64,000 nt of DNA from Botryosphaeria dothidea (GCA_011503125.2 WWBZ02000033.1:3658001-3722000), one strand, 5' to 3'; shown: positions 10,603-22,908, counted from the stretch's first letter. Notes: generated from the letters alone by a model not told the origin. Made by a program: numbers and translations.

Positions 10603-11533
10603 GGTGGTGGGTTGGGTTAGTGATGGGAGGTGGTTCGTAGCCACGGTTTTGCGCCTTCCCAGATGGTCGTGTTGTGAGAGTCGGAGGGCGGGTGTCGTAC
10701 CAGTAGCTAAGTTTGTGTTCGATGAGGTATGGAGATGACGGAAAGACCTTTAAATGCAGCACTGATTCTATTCATGTCGTGAGCTCTGTGACTGTAGCTG
10801 CACAATGAAGAAGTACGTTGACATTCGGGGCAAGGAACAATGGCATCGTTGTGCCGCCCCCCCCCCCCTCTTTCGTGGTAGGTGGGACTTCACTCAGGAA
10901 ATTCTATTCAGATTCACATCGTCCAAAGAAGATTCAAATCATAGTCCATTCCAAGTGGTAATAGTTGATTTGGATGATTGCACTCTGGAACCAAAAATAG
11001 AAAATATGGACCAAATGTTTGGTCTCCCATTTGCAAGTGATTGGCGCTCAAAAGACCACCAATGCAATTGAATCACCGTTTAATTCCTGTCTTGTTGCAA
11101 TTCAGGAACATGAAAGTTCAATCACATACATTTAAGTTGTTCATGTGCAGCGTCATTACATAACTGGCTTGAGCTGAGGTAAGCCGGCGCTGGCTCGCGG
11201 GGTTTAAAAGCACAAGGCTCATAGTCATGAGCCATCGTGATTGGGCGCCATGTTACATAGCAGATGATCTGTGTGGGAGCTGAAGTATGCAGGTAACACA
11301 ACAGTGACAGAAGAGCTTATCGGAAGCAGCCTTGCCAGCAATCTGAACTGCCTCCGCACGAGAATCGGCGATCGAGTCAGCGTCAGCTTCCTGAGCTGCA
11401 TGCAGGCTGTTGAAAGAGCATTTTATAAGTCTGCCACTTCTCACTCATCGTGTTTGGATTACTTTCTTGCCCGACCTCCAAGAAATATCTGTCCCAAGAC
11501 ATCAACAACACTCAAGTTCTCCAAATTGCCATC
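10603..11533. other. Divergent intergenic region
   Basis: This lies upstream of both the RING gene (minus) and the membrane-protein gene (plus). A run of 12 C at about 10857-10868 is the only low-complexity tract. No gene or RNA was recognised. Confidence 0.5.
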
Positions 11534-13197
11534 ATGGAGTTCAAACAACCTCATGGAAATGGAAACCCATACCCCGATCAGATCATGCCGTTCGTACCTA
11601 AAGGGCTCCTTGGTATTATCCCTTTCCACAGAATCGTCAACAAGGGTTGGGTCACTGGGAATGAATTCATTGGTGAGAACCAAAACTTCACGACTCAATG
11701 GGTTGAATGTTTCTATCCCGTGTCGGGTACTTATGCAACAACACCGCGTTTCATCTACTACATTTTCCTGCTTGGAGGTTTCATGCCCGACTGCCTCATT
11801 GCATGCTTAGAATATATCGAATACCGAACCGCAAATAAAAAAAGAGTCTGGCTGGAGAACTTGAAGTGGCTCAAGAACCCAATCAGGATCGACTGGCTTC
11901 AGGAGACTGCTCTGGGTCTGGCTATGGCTTACAGCTCCACAACAGCTATTCATGCAATCATCATGGCTGCATCCTGGAAAATGGCGGCACCTGACGAATT
12001 ATTTGACAAATCGAAGCATGAGATTGTCCAGGTCGAGGGCAACTGGACCGGGACATACGAAACATCGACAAACCTTACGTACTCTCACAACAATGTCACT
12101 CTTCCGAACGGGACAGCGGTTTTCAACGACCACCTCTGGATGCCGCTGTTGCCCATGGTTCGGGACCATGACGCTGATCCTGTTCTGTCAGTCGTCGGCT
12201 CGGCGTTCCTGCTGTTCCTACCGCTCAACTTCTGGTCCCGCAAGATACGAGAGAAGAAGTTCAAGATAATGCGATATTATTGGGGCATATTGATCACAGT
12301 CGGCTTTATCGCTGCTCTCATCTACGAGAACTTTGCGGTGTTCAGCAATATGTGGCAGCTACGCTTCTGCCCTGCTGAACAGCAAGACAAACTGCCAATA
12401 GTGAACAGGCTGGACAATTACAGCGACTTTGCGGGCCCATGGCATCCTGGTACCCGCGGCGCCCGGTATAGATGGAACAAGGTGGTAGTGAATCTTTTGT
12501 GTTCCACAACTCCACACTACTCTTTCCGGACCATTGCATATGCCCGTGCTTCGGCGTGAACTCTTGGCCGCTGCGAGATCCGACGGACATCTGGGCCGAC
12601 CCTCGGGCAGCGCAATTGCGTCGCACTCGCAACACCGGGAACGTGTTCTTGGCAGTGTATGCCCTGGCCTTTTGGTACTCGGTCTCGTTCATCGTAATTT
12701 ACCTCTCGTGGAGGATGTTCTCCAAGCCTCTCGAGCTGGAACAAGTTGTGGGGCCCAGCAACAACAAGATCCGCAACTTTGGGGAACAAGTCTGGTCGTT
12801 ATGGCGGGACAAGGAAGATCCGTCGGCGGTGAGCCCAGGTGGACCCGAGCGAGTGTCAGAAGAAGAGCAGACAACATCCCCGACATATCACGTCAGGAAC
12901 AAATGGCTGAGGCGCGGGATCGCACTCTGCCTTACGATGACCTTGGTTTTCACTGCTGTCCTTAGCCTGCTGGTCTGGCTGTTTTTCGTGACTTACTTTG
13001 AGTGGAAGATTTTCACATTGGATGACGTTGGGAGAGAAAATATGCGTCATATCGGCCAATGGGGCTTCCTTGTGAGCACGATGTTGGGGATAATCACCCC
13101 TGGCCTTGTCGCATTAGGAGAGCTCTTGGAAAAGCGGTGGGCTAAAGAAGGAACAAAAGTCCAGAAGGAGGCACAAAATAGTACACAGGAAGAATGA
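11534..13197 (+). CDS. Multi-span fungal membrane protein, function unknown
   Basis: Model: exon 11534-12400 and exon 12472-13197, 530 residues. The ATG at 11534 (MEFKQPHGNG) is the first in the main frame. The junction is inferred: the downstream frame is closed by TAG at 12469, and a GTGAAC donor at 12401 with acceptor at 12471 keeps phase 0. About seven hydrophobic spans are visible, for example FIYYIFLLGGFMPDCLIACL, PVLSVVGSAFLLFLPLNFW, YYWGILITVGFIAALIY and GNVFLAVYALAFWYSVSFIV. A loop between spans 2 and 3 carries several N-glycosylation sequons (NWT, NLT, NVT, NGT). I recognise no named family. Confidence 0.65.
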
Positions 13198-14521
13198 CAG
13201 GGGAAGGCACAGGTCGATGCATCTCCCGATCACCATGGGCCAGAACATCGTTGCGTGGAAAGCCGGAGTGAAGAGGACAGGGGTTGGATCGGATTGAATT
13301 CAAAGTCGGCCGTGTGAATTAGTCACGAATTTGGTAATTTTTTCAAACAGCGCACAATAGGCTTTCTAAACAGCCCGTCGGGTCTGGCAGTAAAGCTATT
13401 GCGAAACGCGACCCGCTGTCCGAGCTCTAATGCGCCACTGCCGTCCCTAGCAAACGCCGATCAACGAGTTGGAGACCGCGCAGTCCGGTCGGTAGCAACA
13501 GTCACCAGGATATGCTGACGTGTGTATGTTATTTCAGAAAACGTATCACCACACGATACCCACACCCTGGCTTGTGCGGTAGTCCGATAGGTCGTCGGCA
13601 ACAGCTGGCGCCACAAGTCGATGACGACGGCAGGGTCGGGAAGTGTCAGGTCGGAATTCGGCGAACGGCAAATGGAAACATTTTCGATTACTAACTGTGG
13701 GCCAAGGGTGCATTCGGGCATAAGGTCCAGGAAGATGGGCCGAGAAACGTGCGTTATACACTTTTTACCAAGCAAGCTCGCCACACCACGAGCATCGAAA
13801 AGGCAGGCCGACCCTTAAAAGTGCCATCCATACAAATACACGCGATTGGCCGCTTAGAAGGATCGAGCGGGTACAAAGGACAAGGGAGATCCCTGAGAAA
13901 TTCTGCAGATCTTCCATCTTCCCGCTTTTGCCACCCCTCGGGGCAAGCGGGCCAACGGGACCCCCGCGACCGAAGACCCCATGTATCCCACCCATGGGCT
14001 GCTGAAGCTGGATGAAGGATGCACGCACACGCAATATGCAGAGAATTTTCCATGTGCAGAGCCAGATCTGACGATGAACTCGACCAATTGGAAAGGTGAG
14101 CCCTACGCTACGCATGCAACCCTCTCCGCACTAATCTTTTCAGCCGCTACGCAATGAACCTTATTCCCTTGAAGCAAGCGGTGTTCTCGCCGATGAAATC
14201 ACCTTAAAGCTCATGAGTGCGGTCACCCCCAAGGCGCTTATTCGGAGGTGTAGTCGTGCTCATTTGCGAAATGTACACTTTGCAGTAACGTCACCGTCTT
14301 TCTCTGAGGACAATTCACACCACAGGGCTGGACCTACAACTGCAACTCTGGCTGCTTCTACCCCGCACCGCCAATACTTGGAAAGAATCCAGCTCCTGCG
14401 TGCAAGTCTGCAGGCCTTTCGAAATAGGTCCGGATGCTGGCCGAACAGTGAAACCGATCACGCCGACACTTGCCTTGAGAGCTTACCTACAGGATAGCAC
14501 TTCGTCGCCTTGTACACTGCC
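13198..14521. other. Intergenic region with a possible blocked upstream exon of the next gene
   Basis: No complete gene is seen. An ATG at 14074 opens a short exon (MNSTNWK) ending at a GTGAGC donor at 14096. At 14326-14427 a segment reads WTYNCNSGCFYPAPPILGKN and on to LSK, then TAG at 14425-14427 directly before a GTCCGG donor; an acceptor at 14497 would continue in frame to the ATG at 14522. It looks like a Cys-containing N-terminal part of the next protein, interrupted by a stop. Confidence 0.4.
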
Positions 14522-15762
14522 ATGACAGGAACACTTGTACCGCCATGGTTCGAAAGATACCATGTGACGCAGACAGAGATGTCTGTTGTGAGCATCGTTT
14601 GGGGAATCAGCATCGGGTGCTCCCTTTTCTGCGCCGCAACAGCCATCAGCCAGTCCCTCCAAACATGGGCGCGGTCCCGCAGGATAACAGCCTATGTCAT
14701 CATGATCTGGACTGAGTTGACAGCGAGCACGGTCATCGGAGTGATATCGTGGTTGTACATGAGGAATACCATCAAGCCCAGGTAGGACTACTCCCACCAG
14801 CCAGCCCGAATTTCCCATGTCCCCGTGCAAGCCTCCTCCGGAATCTGCAGCTGACCGCCCGCAGCTTCGAATTCTTCTTCTTCGTCCTCGTCCTCTGGGT
14901 GATCCAGATCCAAGTGCTCCTCCAAATCATCATCAACCGCATCGGCCTCCTCCACACCGACGGCCGCAAGATCCACCGCCTCAAATGGCTCGTCGCCGCC
15001 TACGTCGGCCTCATCAACATCTCCGTCTTCTGCATCTGGCTGCCCGCCCAGCTGCAGCGCTCCGCCACCTACGTCCGCATCAACCACGTGTGGGACCGCG
15101 TCGAAAAGGTGCTCTTCATGCTGATCGACGCCGGGCTCAACGGCTACTTCATGTGGCTGGTGCGTCGCAACCTGATCGCCAACGGGCTCGACAAGTACAA
15201 GGCGCTCTTCTGGACCAACGCCGCGCTCGACGCCATCTCCATCTTCCTCGACCTCGCCATCATCCTGTCCATGAGCTTCAAGAACCCCTTCATCTACGTC
15301 CAGTTCCACCCGCTCGCCTACACCGCCAAGCTCGCCATCGAGATGAGCCTCGCCAACCTGATCGCCAAGGTCGCCCGCGCCAGCAGCGCGCACCGCATGC
15401 TGGACGACCTGCCCGCGTCGTCGTCATACGACATGCCGCGCCGCACCCGCCTCTCCGCGGCCAGGGACGTCCTGGCGGCCGGCGGCGCGCCGCCGCCCGT
15501 GACGAGCGAGATCACGGGGCGCGGCGGGAGGAGGAGCGGCGGGGAGGGGGCCGACGAGGAGGAGATGCTGGACGGCATCACGAAGACGGTGGCGATGGAG
15601 GTCAAGAGCGAGCGGACGCGGTCGGGGGCGCCGCGGGCGAGCGCGGGGGAGGTGGCGGAGCGGTCGGACTCGCTGGACTCGGCGGCGTCGTTGGCGCGCG
15701 GGGACCGGGAGTGGTTGAGGCGGGAGGGGGTGGCGGAGATGCGGAGGGCGTACATTCCTTGA
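14522..15762 (+). CDS. Seven-span fungal integral membrane protein
   Basis: Exons 14522-14781 and 14865-15762, 385 residues, with the intron fixed by the codon split at PSF. Seven hydrophobic segments run in order: SVVSIVWGISIGCSLFCAAT, AYVIMIWTELTASTVIGVIS, FFFFVLVLWVIQIQVLLQII, WLVAAYVGLINISVFCIW, VEKVLFMLIDAGLNGYFMWL, FWTNAALDAISIFLDLAIIL and a last one near LAIEMSLANLIAKV. The C-terminal 120 residues are charged, Gly/Arg/Glu-rich and probably cytosolic. The layout is receptor-like, but I see no rhodopsin lysine or known GPCR motif. The start is uncertain because upstream exons may exist. It is convergent with the P450 gene, 187 bp away. Confidence 0.7.
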
Positions 15763-15949
15763 AGGAGGGAAGGGGCAAAAGGCGTTTGTGGATATATCCG
15801 GGTTTTGGATGGTGGGGAGATATCACTGTGAGTATTTTTTTAAATGTTTCGTTGATGCAGCGGCAACGCGTATGTAAGAGACAAAAACTGAATTTGATAT
15901 ATCTATAAAGGCAAGGACTCCGATGCACCAAGTGATACCCGCGTCACAG

Positions 15950-17686
15950 CTACTCTTCCTCATGCGCAGCCTCAAAATCAACCTCAGGCGTCCTCCTCCT
16001 CAGCAGCACGGCCTGTCTCGAGTTGGGCGAGTGCGATGTCCCGTTGGTCGTGTGCTGCACCTTGTCCTGCCCCTCCGGCAGCTTCCAGTCGTAGTACATG
16101 ACCATGTGGGCGAGCAGCAGCTTGATCTCGTTGGAGGCGAAGAAGCGGCCAGGGCAGCTGTGGTGGCCGTGGCCGAAGACGGTGCTCTCGCACGACGTGG
16201 TCACGAACTGGTACTTGTTCTCGTTGCCCGGCGCGTTGCGCAGCTTGAGGAAGCGGTACGGGTCGAAGGTCAGCGCGTTGGGCCAGACGGACGAGTCGTG
16301 CATGAGCGTCGGGCCAACCGAGACGTAGGCGTCTTTGGGGATGACGCTGCCGTCGGAGAGGGTGAAGGTCTTGGTGGCCATGCGCGGAAGGTGGACTACG
16401 ACAGGGGTCAGTACATGGGAGCAATGATCAGGCATGAGCGGACTTACAGGCACTATGCGGGTGGTAGCGCATGCTCTCCTTGAGGAAGCTGTCCATGAAG
16501 CGCAGCTTGAAAAGGGTGCTCTTGTCCCACTTGCCGACGTCCTTGAAGACTTGGATGATTTCCTCACGCAGGGGCTGCACGTATTGCGGGTTTTCAAGGA
16601 GGTCAAAGAAGGCGAAAGAGAAGGTATTGTTGGTCGTGTGAATGGACGCCATGGCTAGCGACAGCTCGGCGTTGGGGTAGTCGAATGGCTGGCCCTTCGC
16701 GGAGGCAACGAACCAGTCAATCGAATCCAGGACCTTCCTGCGCGGCTTACCTCCATTTTTCTTGATCTCGGCCAGACGCCGCTCAACCTCTGGTGTGATG
16801 ATCTCGCGGCACAGCTTGATTTCATCACGAATCTTGCTGCATTCGGGGAGGAACCAGTGGACAATTGGGCGAAGAATGGCAGGGAAGGTGTTGAGTTTCT
16901 TGGCCGCGATGAAAGCATCAACGGTGTACATGATCGAAATCCGTTGCCACTCCTGGTTGTCCATGAAGCTTTCGCCGAGGAAGATGAGCGTGATGAGGCG
17001 GGAGATAGCCCTCAATGCTGACGGCACAAAGACAACCTCTTTCCATTCGGTAGAGTCGCCGAAAACCTTGGTCAGTGTGTTCGGAGCCTCCTTAGCCATG
17101 GGGCCGATGGTGAGAGCAAGCGCTTGGGTAAGCTGAGTCCTCACGGCATCCTGGAAAATGGTCTGGTTGACTGAGGTACTGAAGGCATCAAACCCGGGGT
17201 AGCTTGCGAAGAATTCCTACGGCGTGTTAATTGCTGACATGACGAGTCATAAGGGAATGAGAACGCTGACCTTGGCGACGTAGGCATGGAAATCGAGCCC
17301 ATTGTGGTTCTTGATCTCCTCAATGTACTTTGCCGGGAGCATGATTCTCTGAGTGGACATGTCATTCAGACGGTACGGCCCGCCTTTCGACTAGCAGTTT
17401 CACGTCGATTAGCACTTTCACACCAAACCTGGACTCAAGGAATACGAACCATGGTCGCCCCTTTAGTAAGGAGATCTCGAATGCTGTGCGTAAACTTCTT
17501 CTTCGTGGGTTCGTCCCATTTTGGATTCACCAAGGGATATTTTGAGGCCGTCGTGGCGTAAATGATCCAGTTGTAGAGCCGGAGCGCAAGAAACGGGAGG
17601 ACCGCAACGGCTGCGGCAAAGGAGAGCTTCAACGCAAGGTCGGAGCCGAGTTGGGAGACCACGGGCTGGTTTGCTGTGTCCGCCAT
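15950..17686 (-). CDS. Cytochrome P450 monooxygenase
   Basis: Four exons on the minus strand: 17686-17450, 17390-17271, 17216-16448 and 16395-15950, 523 residues. There is an N-terminal membrane anchor near residues 20-45 (AAAVAVLPFLALRLYNWIIY). The K-helix ExxR is in LKESMRYHPHSA, the PERF-like segment is FDPYRF, and the heme-Cys loop is FGHGHHSCPGRFFA. The I-helix reads MASIHTTNNT, with His where most P450s have Asp/Glu, as in the fungal ent-kaurene-oxidase/CYP68-like clans. An ER-bound mono-oxygenase needing a reductase is expected; the substrate is unknown. It faces away from an SDR gene across about 1 kb, which suggests shared control. Confidence 0.92.
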
Positions 17687-18714
17687 GTTGGTGGTTTTCG
17701 AAGGATTTTCAGTTGCAGGATGGGACGGCAGAGCAGTGGTCTTGCCAGGTTTTTAACAGCGCCATCTCGGCGCTGAGATGATCACTCCTGCGCTGCGGTC
17801 GACACATGAGGGGCATGTCGTGCCTCGCGGCGAGCTCCCGAATACGAGGAAACAAATGGGGTGAAGGGCCATCCGAGATCATTCGGGGGTTCTTTCGGGT
17901 GTAACCAGTTCCCCTATAGCGTCCATACAACGAACCGGCCAAGGCGTGCAGCACTGGACAAGATCGCCAGATCTGCTACGCGCTAGCCCGGTCTCGTCCA
18001 GGCTCTCTTCGCATTTCCAAGATTCGGGATCTGTATCCGTGGAAGTCCGATTCATGTTTGGTGGATCCATTGAGCTGTAAGACCGGACGAGATCCATGCG
18101 AGCTTTCCAAGCCGGGCTGGGCAGGCGGGTTGGGCAATTGCGTGTCGCGGGCTCGGGCCCAAGAGCGTGCCGCATGACACTCGGGTTGTTCATTGTCGAA
18201 GAGGACCAAAATTTGCCAAAGTCGACTGTGAACGGTCGCTCTAAATACTGCGAGCCAAGACAGCCGATGGGATATAAAGCCGGTGGCAGCTGCAAAAGAA
18301 TACATAGATTAAAAGTTTCTCTGTCGCTTGAGAGAGTAGACTTCTGTGAGGACAACAGTGGCTGTCCAATAGCATGGCCCGCTTTTGCTGAAGGCGCAGA
18401 TGATTGGCGATGCTCGCAGACTGTACGCAACCAATCGACATGGCCCCAGATAAGCCAAGCCGTCGTAGCATCATTGAACTCCCCGTGGCGTACAGGATTC
18501 TGTATTGTTCCACTGCTTCAGCCACCCTTCCGTCGTCGTATTCTTACTCGGCTTTCCCGCGTTGGCCGGGAATCCGAGATGGCTCGGATCCACGTACACG
18601 CACTTGGCAAGACAGCAATCACGCATCCCTTGTAGGTAGTCAGTATATATCTTGCGAATCAAATCTTCGCAAAGATCCCCATCCCGCACACAGCTCACAA
18701 TCCGAAATCGAAAT
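17687..18714. promoter_or_regulatory. Shared upstream region of the divergent P450 and SDR genes
   Basis: This 1,028-bp region separates the two start codons. No gene was recognised in it. It is the only place where promoters of both genes can lie. Confidence 0.5.
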
Positions 18715-19715
18715 ATGGCCGACGTGTTGCGATCCATGGAGGGAAAGGTCTACGCCATCACCGGCGGTGGCGGTGGCATTGGCCGCGCAACCGCTATCCG
18801 AGCGGCCCAGCTCGGTGCCGCAGGGCTGGCCCTATGCGACGTAAATGTCGAGGCCCTTGAAACGACCAAGAAGACCATGTACGGCCGATCCCCTAATCAT
18901 AAAGACTCCCGCAACCCTGACCAACCAGTGCCGAACTGTCCAATGTGCGCGTCCTACTCCACACAGTCGACGTCAAGGTTGAAGACGAAGTCAGCAACTG
19001 GATTGATGCCATCATTGCCGAGTTTGGTCGCCTCGATGGTGCCGCAAACGTGGTCGGCATCAACCGAAGGTCTTTGCAGCAGAACACCGGAAACATTGTA
19101 AGCTCATCCAGACGCGAGTGCCATGATAGAGCAATCTCTAAATGTCTGCGCCTCAGGAAACGCCTGACTGGAACGCGACGTTGGACGTGAACCTGAACGG
19201 GACCATGTACTGCATGAGAAAGCAGCTCAAGCATCTCACCAGGCCCGGTGGCTCGATTGTCAACATATCTAGTGGAGCCGGCCTTCGCGGCATCCCTGGC
19301 ATGCCGATCTACTGCACGACAAAATGGGGAATTCGCGGTTTGACCAAGGCAGCGGCTGCGGAGTTTGGCCCAGAAGGCATTCGCATCAACGCCCTCATGC
19401 CGTAAGTTCCCCGAAGCTCGAATGGCGGATGTTTTTCTGAACAAAAGATGCAGTGGGCCGATTCATAGCGGCGAGAACTTCCAGAAGGCGATTGACTCTG
19501 GCCTGATTGATCCGGAGAAGCTGAGTTCTTCAACTGCTATGAAGCGACTGGGCACAATCGAGGAGATTGGCAAGGTTGTGGCATTTTTATTGTCTGATGA
19601 TGCGTCCTACATCAGTGGAGGTAAGCTTATTATACTAGCGGCATGTAATGACTCGTCTTTGCTAACACATTGGCCAGCTGATATTCCGGTCGATGGTGGT
19701 GCCTGCGCTCTATAG
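18715..19715 (+). CDS. Short-chain dehydrogenase/reductase (SDR)
   Basis: Five exons, 18715-18878, 18929-19097, 19157-19401, 19454-19620 and 19678-19715, join in phase to 260 residues, the classical SDR length. Marks: cofactor loop TGGGGGIG at 16-23, a mid-domain NVVG where NNAG is usual, catalytic Ser149/150 in NISS, Tyr163 and Lys167 in YCTTK, and the end IPVDGGACAL. Asp42 after the second strand favours NAD(H), an inference. It oxidises or reduces a small alcohol/ketone; the substrate is unknown. The divergent neighbour is the P450, so both may act in one oxidation route. Confidence 0.92.
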
Positions 19716-20020
19716 TTGGCGCAAATGCAGGTGTGTCTGGAGAGCAAGGTTATGAGGAGTTTAGCCTGTGATAGTTTCTTCGCAAAAATCAGTTGGCAGT
19801 AACCCAACCAACCCGCCCGAGAAAAAGTTTTCCTTCCCCACCCGTAACTCAACCTCGGCAAACCTACCCATCTGCACTCCCAAATCAAGCAGTCCCCAAA
19901 GACCATCGCTTGACTATGTTTGAAGCTCTGATTCTCGTGGATGTCACGAGATAATAGTATATATTGTAAAACAATTTCCTCTTTTCTAACCACCCAATAT
20001 TGGTACAATACCAAATCACT

Positions 20021-20091
20021 GGCCGCATGGCCCAATGGCAAGGCGCTTGACTACGAATCAAGAGATTCCAGGTTCGACCCCTGGTGTGGTC
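20021..20091 (+). tRNA. tRNA-Arg (anticodon ACG)
   Basis: The cloverleaf can be folded completely. The acceptor GGCCGCA pairs with TGTGGTC, the anticodon stem CTTGA/TCAAG encloses loop CTACGAA with ACG at 20053-20055, and the T arm is CCAGG-TTCGACC-CCTGG. There is no intron. A T-rich pol III terminator (TTTTCTTTT) follows within a few bases. Confidence 0.95.
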
Positions 20092-21193
20092 ATTTTCTTT
20101 TGCTCTTGCAATGTCTTGGTGCATGCAAGGGCATGCTTTTGGTTCTTCATCGACTGGAGGACGGGATGACTCTTGTGCTCATTGTGTGGCAAACAAGCCA
20201 GAGTGAGCCTCACGCATGGGGGGCATGTATGCAAGGATCTAGCCAAAGACCACACTCAAGATTTCTGGGCAAGGAACTTTTAATATCGAAGTACCTAAGG
20301 TAGACTTATGCTTTTAGACTTAACCCATGGTTAAGTGGGTTCTCTACCAATACCCGCAAGCTTGGTCCTTCGCAACCAGGTTCGAAAGCTGCAAGATACG
20401 CTTTGGTATGCATAAGAAACGCAGAGGGAGCCTTCGAGCAGGGAATAGAATATTGCCATGGCGATCACATGCGATAGGTAAGCGGCTGAACTCCAACAGA
20501 CGGCCGACTGAACCTGGACTGCCAGGTAATGATCATACGTCGAATCATGTATGCAAACACCAAAACGAGTTGAAATTGGTATTCTCTGAGTTCATCACAG
20601 AGCTGCATCATTTGGATTCTGTACCCTAGTGTCTTTGGTAGGAGAAAATAGCCGCTAGATACGCAACTACAAATTCTTACATCGCAACAATACTCAACAT
20701 AAGAGCTCACTCCAGGAACGTCCTTTTTGCTTTGAGAATCATAGTCTCGAGTCTCTGGGCAATTTTCGACGTTCAGAGGTACTTCACTGGCATACATGTT
20801 CACCACGACCAGTTTCACGCAGGCACAAACCTACCTCTCATCAAGCCAGGCTCTAAAGATTCAGTAGTCCGTACGTAGCCATCGGCACTGACATCGGCCT
20901 ACGCTCGGAGAGCGGGTTGTCATAATCAGATGGCCTGTCCTCGACTGACTTCCGTTATCCCGAGCCGTTGGTCACAAGCATTCCACCGAAGTGGATGTCA
21001 CACGCACAGCACCATAACAGGTGTCTTCGAAACGGTTTGTTCGGGAATGACTCAATTCTCTATCTTGATTGAATGCATTCCCCAGCCACCACGCTGCAAG
21101 AGTCGTCACCGCCGTAAGCAGTTTGACGCCCTAGGCATGCCTTGCCTTTTTTGTTCCGCCTGGTATCCTTTTTTTGGTGGGAGGGATCATCGC
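20092..21193. other. Intergenic region between tRNA-Arg and RPL28
   Basis: No gene was recognised. At 20328-20338 and 20379-20389 there are sequences resembling pol III A and B boxes (TGGTTAAGTGG and GGTTCGAAAGC), but the stretch between does not fold as a tRNA. Confidence 0.4.
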
Positions 21194-21881
21194 TTAAGCG
21201 ACGAGCTGGACGACACCACCGGCCTCCTTGATCTTGCGCTCAGCCTCCTTGGAGACGTAGCGGGCACGGACGACGATCGGGACGTTGGGGATGCGGCCCT
21301 TGCCGAGGACCTTGGAGTAACCGAGAGGGAGGAGGTCGATGACGGGAGCCTTGTCGGTGCTCTTGGCAGAGATGTAGGCGTCGCGCTTCTCGGAGGGGAT
21401 CAGGGACCAGAGCTTGTCAAGGTTGACAACAGGCTTCCAGAACTGCTGCTGCGTCTTGTGGACTGTTCCGGCTCATGTCAGTTATCTCGTCGGGATCAAT
21501 TGGAGCGGTTGTCGCTTACAATAACGCATGCCGACCTTTCCGAAGTAACCAGGATGGTACTTGTCCATGTTGGTGCGGTGGTGGTGCTGACCACCGGCAA
21601 GACCACGACCACCGGGGTGCTTCCTGTGCTTGCCAACTATAACATGTTAGTTCATCACGTTCGATGTGCTTGAGATAGTGATTACGGTGCTGATTTCCTC
21701 CAGCAATCCGTGGTCCTCCTAGCTTGCTCCTTCTCTAGCGAGAGCAGCGGCGCGCTAGAGATCAGACCGAGGAGGTAGGGTGTAACGCAGGCGAGATGAT
21801 GGAAAGAAGGTACATACTGCGACCGTGACCGGCGCTGACATGGCCGCGGTGCTTGCGGGTCTTGGTGAGGCGGGTCGGCAT
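21194..21881 (-). CDS. RPL28: 60S ribosomal protein uL15 (L28/L27a)
   Basis: Three exons on the minus strand: 21881-21818, 21636-21520 and 21462-21194, 149 residues, the same length as yeast Rpl28. The start [20 protein letters not shown] is diagnostic, as is [15 protein letters not shown]. Gln38 is present, the residue whose replacement gives cycloheximide resistance in yeast, so a drug-sensitive ribosome is predicted. Intron 1 is 181 nt, long for this window; such introns sometimes host snoRNAs but I found no ordered C and D boxes. Confidence 0.96.
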
Positions 21882-22193
21882 CTTGACGTTGTTGTGTGGC
21901 CGAAGGGGTTGATGGTCGTCCTTGGAGGAGCAGAAGAAGAGCGCGCGAGTTTGCGTAATTTTGGATGTTGGGGACTCGCTTGAGCTGCGCACGTGACTTA
22001 GTACGATTCTAGCACCAGGATTTACAGGTGCCAAGATCTGATGCCGACGGTGAGAAATAGCTGTTTAGATTGGACCTGAGAAAGACTAAGATGGGATTCA
22101 AAGTACAAAGGAACAATTTCATTTTGATCCTATACAACCGAGATTCTCATCCGCACCCATGCATCCACCTCTATCCGGATCACTCTGCCGCTT

Positions 22194-22908
22194 TTACATT
22201 TTAATATCGAAACTCGTGCCGCAACCACAACTGCTGCTCGCCGCAGGGTTATCCACAATCTTGAATTGGCTCCCAATCAATTCCATGGTATAGTCCACCT
22301 TGCTGCCCTTGAGAAGCTCCAGGCTCGGCTCGTCCAGCACAATTTTCGCTCCATCGGGACCCTCAAATACCGTGTCTTCCTCCTGTGAGATCTCGGACAA
22401 GTTCGTCAGGGACATGAGGTACTGGAAGCCATGGCAGCCTCCCGATTCTACCGTGATGCGTAATGCGAGGTCAGGGTTCTTATCTTGCGTCATGATCTGC
22501 TTTAGGCGCTGCAAAGGAGCTTAGTTAATGCAAATTCTACTGCCTGGAGACTTGTGACTTCCTTACATGAGCTGCGCGTGGCGTGATACCCACTACCATC
22601 TCGTTGCCATCTTCGTCTTTCCGGGGGTTCAGGACAGCTGCGCGTCGCGATGTTGAGGACGAGAATGTCCTAGGAGCAAAGCTATTCTCCACTGATTGTA
22701 TCCGAGCGGGTCGCCGTAATGATTGAACGTTGCGCGAGCGTATAGAGGGCGCAAGAAAGTCGAGGAGCGGCGTCGTCGGGGAAGTAGCGGAGGTCGAGGC
22801 CACGGCGAAGCCACGGCGGACAGTCTGTCGCACAGGCAGCGGACGGGCGCGAGCTGCCGCCTGCATCGAGCGAAGACAGGAAGAGCAAATCGTAGGAGCG
22901 GATGTCAT
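22194..22908 (-). CDS. ISA2: Mitochondrial iron-sulfur assembly protein Isa2 (HesB/IscA family)
   Basis: Exons 22908-22567 and 22508-22194 give 218 residues. The first about 90 residues are Arg/Ser/Ala-rich without acids early on, fitting a mitochondrial presequence. The A-type carrier domain follows, with Cys139 in ESGGCHGFQY and the pair Cys208/Cys210 in SSCGCGTSF, the three conserved cluster ligands. With Isa1 it matures [4Fe-4S] proteins such as aconitase and lipoate/biotin synthases. Its start codon is 224 bp from that of kynureninase on the other strand. Confidence 0.93.

Noticed and set aside
14817..15908. 363-codon frame overlapping the seven-span protein
   Set aside because: Pro/Arg-rich shadow frame; the other frame has seven clean hydrophobic spans and a supported intron.
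21637..21817. Possible snoRNA in the 181-nt first intron of RPL28
   Set aside because: A GTGATGA lies near the intron end and CTGA words lie before it, so C and D boxes are in the wrong order; no terminal stem seen.
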